From NCBI GenBank assembly GCA_023441845.1, contig JAEZNF010000524.1:1-5629 (forward strand): DNA of 5,629 nt, given 5' to 3'. The notes beneath the pieces are model-generated. The model was not told the origin of the DNA. It saw nothing but the letters and a program-made list of their open reading frames with translations, and searched no databases. Numbering within the stretch: position 1 is the first letter of the stretch; every line of letters begins with the position of its first letter. This document shows positions 1 to 5,114 of this stretch, one piece after another. The translations under genes were made by a program, and so were the position numbers. The DNA is from Bacillota bacterium (GTDB lineage: Bacteria; Bacillota; Clostridia; Acetivibrionales; DSM-2933).

Positions 1-483
1 GTATAATGAATAGCATTGTATTCCATTAAACACAGTTTTTTTCTCCGAATCAAAAAGATAAAACTCAAGTTCCGAGCCTACCAAAGGCCTATAGCCCTTC
101 TCCTCATATCTCCTCAGTACTTTTTTCAATACCTCGCGCGGATTTACAGCAACAGGCTCTCCATGCTCATCTTTGAGCTCGGCAAACACAAAAGCACTGC
201 CATCCCGCCACGGTATCCTTCTTAAAGTATCCAGAATAGGCTTGGCATACATATCCGGGAAACCATTATTAAAGTTAGCCAGCTCAATATCATCATAAAC
301 TCCGCATTGAATATCCCATGCAAATGGAGCTTTTGCAAGTCCTGTCCCACTTTCAGCGATTTTTAGAAAATGCCTTGCCGGGAGTCTTTTTCCTCGTAAG
401 ACACCGTTAATATCTGCAAACCCAACCTCAACCGTATGTATTTTATTTTCTTCAATAAATATCTTTGCGTCTGTTATACTCAT
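1..483 (-). CDS. Glutamine synthetase family protein (C-terminus beyond left edge)
   Basis: This is an open frame of 161 codons from an ATG at 483-481 that runs off the left edge without a stop. An AGGAG ribosome binding site lies just upstream. The translation begins MSITDAKIFIEENKIHTVEV and continues with a GFADINGVLRGKRLP segment (residues about 17-31), typical of the N-terminal beta-grasp domain of glutamine synthetases and gamma-glutamyl-amine ligases. Near residues 135-145, VGSELEFYLFD opens the catalytic domain; E138 and E140 match the metal-binding Glu pair of the family. Members join glutamate to ammonia or an amine using ATP in the cytoplasm. The PuuA/FluG-like look of the N-terminal domain, with an APC-permease remnant directly upstream, makes a gamma-glutamyl-amine synthetase at least as likely as a housekeeping GlnA. 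The substrate cannot be set from this part. Family assignment is confident, subfamily is not. Confidence 0.88.
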   Translation of the reverse strand, partial: MSITDAKIFIEENKIHTVEVGFADINGVLRGKRLPARHFLKIAESGTGLAKAPFAWDIQCGVYDDIELANFNNGFPDMYAKPILDTLRRIPWRDGSAFVFAELKDEHGEPVAVNPREVLKKVLRRYEEKGYRPLVGSELEFYLFDSEKKTVFNGIQCYSLY

Positions 484-540
484 ATCATTTCTCCTCTTAG
501 TTTTATAGTATATATTTTATATAAATAACCCATTACTTCC

Positions 541-975
541 CTAAGCGTCGCCGTTTGCCCTGATCTCCCTGAAATGCCGGTGAGCGTCTTCAACATGACC
601 GGAAATATTTGCAGCAACGTCAGGCGTTTGAGCCTTTCTGATAAAAAACCATACACCGCCGGCCAGAAGCCATCCCAGGAAAATAAATATGAACGAGGGG
701 AATGGTGCAGGTGCGGCTGCATTCGAGTATACACTTCCTGCAATTGGGACAAGAAGAGCCGTTGAACCGACTCCAACCATAAGTATATCTGCATTTATCC
801 TTTCATTTACTTCATAAAAAGCCCCAGCAGTCCTTTGGATGTCGCCGATTAAGCCCTCCAGCGTTAATCCCGAGTTAATTACCGGCCAACTTCCTCCAAG
901 AAAAGCTCCAACGGATACATATTCAGTTTCTTCTCTTTTAAATGCCCTAAACACAATTTCCTTTGAGTAAGCCAT
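541..975 (-). CDS. Chimeric remnant: URO-D-like N-terminus joined to APC permease C-terminus
   Basis: This 144-residue ORF starts at ATG 975, preceded by a strong GGGAGGAGG site; an in-frame ATG farther upstream (1023) lies inside the terminator hairpin and is not favoured. Residues 1-70 (MAYSKEIVFRAFKREET, then FLGGSWPVINSGLTLEGLIG and NERINADILMVG) resemble the start of corrinoid-pathway members of the uroporphyrinogen decarboxylase family. Residues about 74-144 change character: LLVPIAGSVY, a proline/alanine stretch, one clear membrane helix (about 94-113, FIFIFLGWLLAGGVWFF), then a charged tail. That is the layout of the last segment of an APC-family amino acid permease. Neither half is complete: URO-D proteins are usually above 300 residues and APC permeases above 400. 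I infer an internal deletion that fused two neighbouring genes near 750-774, giving a product unlikely to have either original activity. It is 57 bases upstream of the glutamine synthetase-like gene, probably in one transcript. Alternatively it is an unrecognised small membrane protein. Confidence 0.65.
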   Translation of the reverse strand: MAYSKEIVFRAFKREETEYVSVGAFLGGSWPVINSGLTLEGLIGDIQRTAGAFYEVNERINADILMVGVGSTALLVPIAGSVYSNAAAPAPFPSFIFIFLGWLLAGGVWFFIRKAQTPDVAANISGHVEDAHRHFREIRANGDA

Positions 976-1001
976 TCCTCCTCCCTTTTCTTTCTTAAAA
1001 A

Positions 1002-1039
1002 TAACAAAAAGGCCGCATTCCACTAATGGAACACAGCCT
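1002..1039 (-). terminator. Intrinsic terminator / attenuator in leader of the leftward operon
   Basis: Read on the minus strand, 1039 to 1010 forms a 13-bp hairpin (AGGCTGTGTTCCA with TGGAATGCGGCCT, three G-U pairs) closed by a TTAG loop and followed at once by TTTTTGTTATTTTT. It lies about 60 bases after the promoter at 1104-1132 and 27 bases before the ribosome binding site of the 975 start. A terminator here would stop the transcript before the first gene, so it is probably a conditional attenuator. The antiterminator was not identified; a short CTAG-AGAA-CTAG hairpin sits just upstream (minus strand, around 1041-1052). Confidence 0.72.
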
Positions 1040-1103
1040 CTAGTTCTCTAGTCAGCATGTTCAATCATATTCATATAATCAATAATTCCTATCTGTTTAG
1101 TCT

Positions 1104-1132
1104 ATTTTATTCCAATTTGGAACTTAAGTCAA
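1104..1132 (-). promoter_or_regulatory. Promoter for leftward operon (proximal)
   Basis: On the minus strand, TTGACT (1132-1127) and TAAAAT (1109-1104) are separated by exactly 17 bases, a good sigma-A-type promoter. Transcription would start near 1097 and give a leader of about 120 nt to the ATG at 975. The spacer holds the palindrome TTCCAATTTGGAA (1110-1122), a likely repressor site because bound protein would block the -35/-10 region. Confidence 0.68.
1110..1122. promoter_or_regulatory. Palindromic operator candidate inside the leftward promoter
   Basis: TTCCAATTTGGAA has perfect 6-bp arms around one central base. It fills most of the spacer between the -35 and -10 boxes of the proximal leftward promoter. 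The placement suits a repressor, but no regulator gene is in the window and the binding protein is unknown. Confidence 0.4.
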
Positions 1133-1153
1133 TAGTTTATTTGCTTTATCTTA

Positions 1154-1211
1154 GAATAAAAATACCCTGTAAAGTAAACATAGCTTTTCTCTATGTCTGC
1201 ATCACAGGGTA
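1154..1211 (-). terminator. Upstream two-tier hairpin with T-tract
   Basis: On the minus strand an outer 8-bp stem (TACCCTGT 1211-1204 with ACAGGGTA 1170-1163) encloses a symmetric 7 x 7 internal loop and an inner 6-bp stem ACATAG/CTATGT (1196-1191 with 1183-1178) with a 7-base loop AGAAAAG. TATTTTTATT follows directly. The structure looks like a terminator or a small folded RNA whose 5' end is set by the promoter at 1218-1246. On the plus strand the fold also forms, but no T-run follows it, so the minus orientation is preferred. I do not recognise a known riboswitch class. Confidence 0.55.
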
Positions 1212-1217
1212 ATGTTT

Positions 1218-1246
1218 GGTATAATTTGCTGTTATTTGATTGTCAA
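1218..1246 (-). promoter_or_regulatory. Promoter (distal, leftward)
   Basis: The minus strand shows a consensus TTGACA (1246-1241), a 17-base spacer and TATACC (1223-1218). Transcription would begin near 1211, almost exactly at the foot of the hairpin at 1211-1163. The product would be a very short RNA of about 50-60 nt unless termination is bypassed into the leftward operon. Confidence 0.6.
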
Positions 1247-1349
1247 TAAAAACTTTGCACCTTTATACATAATAACTTTTTTATTTCAACATATATTATC
1301 CCTATTAAATTTACAGACATCATTCGTATATAAAATTATAGAAAACCTA

Positions 1350-1378
1350 TTGACAAAGTAAGAATTTGTATTTAGAAT
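1350..1378 (+). promoter_or_regulatory. Promoter for the ABC transporter / nitrogenase-like operon
   Basis: Consensus TTGACA (1350-1355), a 17-base spacer and TAGAAT (1373-1378) form a strong sigma-A-type promoter. Start would be near 1385, giving a leader of about 210 nt before the permease ATG at 1594. A weaker alternative is TTGAAT (1391-1396) with CATAGT (1414-1419), also 17 bases apart. No sigma-54 (GG-N10-GC) element was noticed. Confidence 0.65.
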
Positions 1379-1447
1379 GATATAAAATAGTTGAATTGCC
1401 ATAGCATTTTTAACATAGTTTCAATAAACACATAAATAGAATGTTGA

Positions 1448-1460
1448 CCAGAAAGTCTGG
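1448..1460 (+). other. Leader hairpin upstream of the attenuator
   Basis: CCAGA (1448-1452) and TCTGG (1456-1460) form a 5-bp stem with an AAG loop, directly abutting the terminator stem that begins at 1461. Its position suggests it belongs to the sensing part of the leader RNA. It does not have the six-base loops with fixed A and G that mark ANTAR-protein target hairpins, so the recognised signal remains unknown. Confidence 0.4.
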
Positions 1461-1506
1461 AGACTAAATTTTTCCCTTTTGATAAAGGATAAGTTTAGTC
1501 TTTTTT
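1461..1506 (+). terminator. Intrinsic terminator / attenuator in leader of the nitrogenase-like operon
   Basis: AGACTAAA (1461-1468) pairs with TTTAGTCT (1494-1501), with an inner stem CCTTT (1475-1479) to AAAGG (1484-1488) around a TGAT loop, followed by a run of T residues to 1506. It sits between the promoter at 1350-1378 and the first gene, with no ORF before it, so it must act as an attenuator if functional. Its 3' arm plus T-run, TTTAGTCTTT (1494-1503), is also perfectly complementary to AAAGACTAAA at 1555-1564, giving a possible alternative fold that would break the terminator. Confidence 0.7.
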
Positions 1507-1593
1507 ATTGCCAAATTAATTTTAACCTTATATTTTCAGACCATTTTAAGTACTAAAGACTAAATTAATTCTTTATGAAGGGAGGTGAATTGT

Positions 1594-2367
1594 ATGCGTA
1601 CTAAAACATTTCAGATATTAAAAGACATATCCGTTAAATCTGCAGCAATAATAGTATTTATTATACTTTGGGAAATAGCTCCACGTATAGGATTAGTGGA
1701 TAAAATGTATTTACCTCCATTTAGTGAAGTGTTAGCAGCTTTTGGCAAACTGATTATATCCGGTGATTTATTTATTCATATCGGCTCAAGCTTAAAAAGG
1801 TCTTTGGGCGGACTTCTTTTAGCTGTTGCTATAGGAATACCTTTAGGTATATTCATAGGATGGTTTAAATGGGTTGAAAAATTGCTGGATCCTTTGCTTC
1901 AGGTATTCAGAAACACATCAACTCTTGCACTATTTCCTGTATTCATATTATTTTTCGGGCTTGGCGAAGTATCAAAGCTGGCAATTATATTTTGGGGTAC
2001 ATTATGGGCCACACTTCTTAGTACCATAAACGGTGTTAAAAGTGTAGATTCTCTGTTAATAAAATCTGCTCGGTCAATGAGTGCATCCAACTTCTTTATT
2101 TTCCGTAAGATTGTGCTTCCTGCTGCTACTCCGTCAATTATAACAGGCTTCAGGCTGAGTGCCTCCACATCAATACTCATTTTGGTAGCGGCAGAAATGC
2201 TGGGCTCAAACTCGGGTCTTGGTTTTCTTATATTCTATTCGGAACAGAAATATGATATTGCAGAAATGTATTCCGGCATTTTAACTATTTCCATTTTGGG
2301 CATTCTTATCAACTATCTGATAGTTGCATTTGAAAAACGTCTTTTAGTATGGAAGGAAGGTGAATAA
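1594..2367 (+). CDS. ABC transporter permease, SsuC/TauC/NrtB type
   Basis: This 257-residue integral membrane protein is the channel subunit of an uptake ABC transporter for small anions (nitrate, sulfonates, taurine and related compounds). ATG 1594 is chosen because a GGGAGGTG site ends six bases upstream; the in-frame GTG at 1585 lies inside that site. Membrane segments are visible at about 15-33, 70-92, 110-124, 128-146, 188-207 and 228-248. Between residues 157 and 180, SARSMSASNFFIFRKIVLPAA is the EAA loop that docks the ATPase; the normally conserved Gly of EAA---G is Ser here (S163). Length fits the family. The gene is first in the operon, 79 bases before the substrate-binding lipoprotein, and is preceded by a leader with an attenuator. 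No ATPase gene is in the window, so it must be encoded downstream or elsewhere. Family confidence is high; substrate is unknown. Confidence 0.93.
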   Translation: MRTKTFQILKDISVKSAAIIVFIILWEIAPRIGLVDKMYLPPFSEVLAAFGKLIISGDLFIHIGSSLKRSLGGLLLAVAIGIPLGIFIGWFKWVEKLLDPLLQVFRNTSTLALFPVFILFFGLGEVSKLAIIFWGTLWATLLSTINGVKSVDSLLIKSARSMSASNFFIFRKIVLPAATPSIITGFRLSASTSILILVAAEMLGSNSGLGFLIFYSEQKYDIAEMYSGILTISILGILINYLIVAFEKRLLVWKEGE

Positions 2368-2430
2368 TGTATAACTTTCGCCTGTATATAGGATGACTAT
2401 TAAATTTCGCAAAATATTTTTGGTATTTTT

Positions 2431-2449
2431 AAGGAGGTTAATTGTTTTG
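2431..2449 (+). promoter_or_regulatory. Ribosome binding site that sets a TTG start
   Basis: AAGGAGG at 2431-2437 lies nine bases before TTG 2447. The only in-frame ATG upstream (2393) has no good site and would put 18 extra residues, with the binding site translated inside the frame, in front of the signal peptide. The TTG start gives a textbook lipoprotein signal. Confidence 0.7.
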
Positions 2450-3466
2450 AAAGGTTTTAAATTGAGATTTTTTACAGTGTTTTTAGTTATATTCGCTTTG
2501 CTGGCTGCTTCAGCCGGATGCAGCAAATCCGGGGACAATACCTTCGGTACAACAGCAAACGCTGATGATGAATCGGGTTTTGACGTTATAAAGCTTCCAA
2601 GCTCGTCAAATCCGCTTGGTGTTGACACAATTGCTGTAGCAGAAGAACTTGGGTATTTCAAGGAACAAAAAATTAAAATTGAAAGAATTGGTATTGTTCC
2701 CTGGGCACAGCTTATTCCCTCTCTTGTATCAGGAAAACTGAGCTTTGCAAGCGGCCATATAAACCGTGTCGCGGCTGCTGTTGCTGCAGGTGCAAAAGTT
2801 AAAGCAGTTGCTGCAAATACGTTAACAACTAAGGAAAAGCCCCATATGACTTTTGTTGTCAAGAAAGAAAGCTCTATAAAGTCACCAAATGACATTTTAG
2901 ATAAAAAGGTTGCAATAATGGCCTATGGAGGATGTAATGAATATACTCCGTATGAATACCTGAAAAAGAACGGCATTGATAACCCTAAGGGCAAATTTGA
3001 AATTGTGACCGTACCTGCTGGTAAAGAAGAAGAGACACTGAGAAAAGGTGATGTTGAAATTGCCGGAACACATGACGATCCTGCCAATCTGCTGGGGCGC
3101 GGCGGTGTGAGAGTACTCTTTACCGATTATGACATTTGGGGTGACGTTGGAGGCCAGGCGCCTTACTTTGCAGCGGAATCTTATCTTAAAAAAAATCCAG
3201 ATCTTGTCAGGCGTTTTGTAACAGTAATAGGGAAAGTAAACAAATGGATCAATGAAAATCAGCAAAAAGCAATAGAAATTAATGCAAAAAAATATAAGGT
3301 TGATGCCGCAAAGGTAAGAGTGAACTATTTTGTCTCCGATGCGGTAATAAAGGAAGAAACCGCAAAGCTGTGGATAGACATTCTAAACGGCTATAAAGAT
3401 TTGAAAAGCGATATAAAGCCAAGTGACATATATACCAATGAATTTAACCCCAATTACAAAGAGTAG
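2447..3466 (+). CDS. ABC transporter substrate-binding lipoprotein, NitT/TauT (NMT1/SsuA-like) family
   Basis: This 339-residue protein starts at TTG 2447. Residues 1-24 are a lipoprotein signal (basic N-terminus, hydrophobic core, then LAASAG) with the lipidated Cys at position 25, so the protein is anchored outside the membrane. A short linker leads to a periplasmic-binding-protein fold beginning around residue 46: SNPLGVDTIAVAEELGYFKEQ is the usual opening of the nitrate/sulfonate/taurine family, followed by LIPSLVSGKLSFASG and AAAVAAGAKVKAVAA, which correspond to the ligand-cleft region. PNDILDKKVAIMAYGG matches the usual start of the second lobe. The protein should capture the ligand and deliver it to the permease encoded just upstream. 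The gene is followed by 79 bases without a convincing terminator and then by the NifD-like gene, so transporter and reductase are probably co-transcribed. The ligand cannot be deduced; family confidence is high. Confidence 0.92.
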   Translation: MKGFKLRFFTVFLVIFALLAASAGCSKSGDNTFGTTANADDESGFDVIKLPSSSNPLGVDTIAVAEELGYFKEQKIKIERIGIVPWAQLIPSLVSGKLSFASGHINRVAAAVAAGAKVKAVAANTLTTKEKPHMTFVVKKESSIKSPNDILDKKVAIMAYGGCNEYTPYEYLKKNGIDNPKGKFEIVTVPAGKEEETLRKGDVEIAGTHDDPANLLGRGGVRVLFTDYDIWGDVGGQAPYFAAESYLKKNPDLVRRFVTVIGKVNKWINENQQKAIEINAKKYKVDAAKVRVNYFVSDAVIKEETAKLWIDILNGYKDLKSDIKPSDIYTNEFNPNYKE

Positions 3467-3545
3467 TCTTTTTTCTATGCGGCAGTTTATGAAAAACTTT
3501 ATAAATATATTAACATAATCTTATATACATAAAAGGAGGATTTTT

Positions 3546-5114
3546 ATGGGCTTATTAGAAGATAAGGCAGTCCCCGGAAGGGAAGAACGTATAAAAGCCA
3601 GTATGGCTTATGGAGGTTCAGCCTGCAATTTGGCAAAAGCAGACAAGGTCTGCCTTAGAAACCAGGAAAGAACATTTTCTCAAGCAGGATTATGTCAATT
3701 GCTTCCCACATTGGGGATGCTGGCATCTCTGCCTGATACGGCAATAATTGTACACGGTGCTATTGGTTGTGCCTCAACCGGATTCGGTGCCAATATCGGA
3801 AGCAGGCTCAGACATATACAGATGGGCAGAACAGCTATCAAAGATACCATTTGGATATCAACGAACCTTACCGAAAGTGAAGTAGTGCATGGCGGAGAAC
3901 AAAGGCTGGAAGAAACCATATATAAAACATATGAGGAATTAAAACCCAAATCAATAGTGGTTCTTCAAACCTGCGCCCCATCAATTATCGGAGATGACCT
4001 TCACAGTATAATTGACAGAGTAAGAGAAAAACTTGATATACCAATTCTCGCATCAACCTGCGAAGGCTTTAAGACTAAAATATGGGCAACAGGCTATGAT
4101 GTAGCCTTCCATGCCATTGTTCACGGTTATATTGAAAACGACAAGGAAGGCCGCCCTCCCCGCAAGGAAGGCCGTAAAGAGGGTGAAAAGCCTCTTGTAA
4201 ACATTATAAATCTTGCATCTGTCGGTCTTACTGACGAGAATGAAATCAGGAGAATGCTAAATAGCATAGGAATTGAGGTTAATATCGGCCCGAACTTTGC
4301 TTCAAGAGAAGACATCAGAAGAATGACACAGGCCGATCTGACTGTAAGTATTTGTCCAACTCACGATGATTACTTTGTTGATTACTTAAACAAGGAATAC
4401 GCTATACCGTTTGTTTTAAGAGATATGCCAATCGGTCTGGAAAACACTAAAAACTGGCTTCTGGATATTGCAGATAAGGTAGGACTTAAAAAAGAAGCCG
4501 AAAAATTTATTGAAGAAGAAACCAAAAAGACACTTAGTGCAGTTGAAAAATATACTCCATATTTAAAGGGTAAAAAGGTATTCTTAAGTGCCGGAGAATT
4601 CAGGGCTTTAGTCACAGGACTCCTTATTCAGGAGCTGGGAATGGAAGTATTAGGTCTTAGAGCTTATCATCACGATCATTTTGGCGACGAGTTTTATACC
4701 AAGCTTGTTGAAGCACAAAAAGGTAAGGATTTTGTAGTAGATATTGCAAACTTCCAACCCTTCGAGCTTATGAACATTTTACAAAAAGTCAAACCGGATC
4801 TTTTCATAGGTCATGTATCCGATAATCTGTCTGCTGCAAAGCTCGGTTTACCTGCTGCAACCATTTTCAGAATTTTTGACTATTATGTCGGTTACAGAGG
4901 CTTTTACGAGTTTGCCAAGAAAATGACACGAGTCCTTAAAAACCCTGCTTTCAATAAAAAGCTTTCGGAAAATGTAACCCATCCTTATAAAAATAATTGG
5001 TATGAAGAAAATCCTTTTAAATTTATTAAAGCAGTTAATGGCGAAGGCACTGATGGCGATATAAAGGAAATTAACAATTCTTATGATTTTGAAGTGCAGA
5101 AAGGAGAAATTTAA
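3546..5114 (+). CDS. NifD-like nitrogenase component-1 subunit (nitrogenase-like oxidoreductase)
   Basis: This 522-residue protein follows a strong AAAAGGAGGA site at 3532. It has the oxidoreductase/nitrogenase component-1 fold. C50 (SQAGLCQLLP), C75 (HGAIGCAS) and C143 (QTCAPSIIGDD) match the three P-cluster ligands of NifD (C62, C88, C154 in Azotobacter), with similar spacing. C270, in DLTVSICPTHDDYFVDYLNKEYAIP, aligns with the FeMo-cofactor-ligating Cys275. CEGF at 172-175 is retained, but the following residues read KTKIWATGYD, so the positions of Q191 and H195 become W180 and Y184. No His occurs between 424 and 478, where the cofactor-ligating His442 would be; the best aligned segment is FRIFDYYVGYRGF (441-453). 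It should pair with the next gene's product and receive electrons from a NifH-like Fe protein not in the window. The scaffold protein NifE is an alternative, but the transporter context and lack of other nif genes favour a nitrogenase-like reductase. The substrate is unknown. Confidence 0.88.
   Translation: MGLLEDKAVPGREERIKASMAYGGSACNLAKADKVCLRNQERTFSQAGLCQLLPTLGMLASLPDTAIIVHGAIGCASTGFGANIGSRLRHIQMGRTAIKDTIWISTNLTESEVVHGGEQRLEETIYKTYEELKPKSIVVLQTCAPSIIGDDLHSIIDRVREKLDIPILASTCEGFKTKIWATGYDVAFHAIVHGYIENDKEGRPPRKEGRKEGEKPLVNIINLASVGLTDENEIRRMLNSIGIEVNIGPNFASREDIRRMTQADLTVSICPTHDDYFVDYLNKEYAIPFVLRDMPIGLENTKNWLLDIADKVGLKKEAEKFIEEETKKTLSAVEKYTPYLKGKKVFLSAGEFRALVTGLLIQELGMEVLGLRAYHHDHFGDEFYTKLVEAQKGKDFVVDIANFQPFELMNILQKVKPDLFIGHVSDNLSAAKLGLPAATIFRIFDYYVGYRGFYEFAKKMTRVLKNPAFNKKLSENVTHPYKNNWYEENPFKFIKAVNGEGTDGDIKEINNSYDFEVQKGEI

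Noticed and set aside
16..225. Plus-strand open frame of 69 codons at the left edge
   Set aside because: It is antisense to the glutamine-synthetase-family gene and shows no ribosome binding site.
480..794. Minus-strand open frame of 104 codons
   Set aside because: It overlaps the 541-975 gene in another frame, has no good ribosome binding site, and its translation lacks any family-like pattern.
1010..1211. ANTAR-protein RNA target (paired hairpins with six-base loops) in the leftward leaders
   Set aside because: Loops seen are TTAG, AGAA and AGAAAAG; none has six bases with A at 1 and G at 4.
1220..1225. TATAAT on the plus strand as a rightward -10 box
   Set aside because: No -35-like hexamer lies about 17 bases upstream; the same bases serve better as the -10 box of the leftward distal promoter.
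2344..2895. Minus-strand open frame of 183 codons opposite the binding-protein gene
   Set aside because: It is antisense to a clear lipoprotein gene; its low-complexity Ala/Ser/Thr-rich translation is what the reverse of such a gene gives.
3467..3545. Terminator after the binding-protein gene
   Set aside because: There is a T-run right after the stop but no preceding GC-rich stem; the only inverted repeat nearby (AGTTT/AAACT) is 5 bp and AT-rich.
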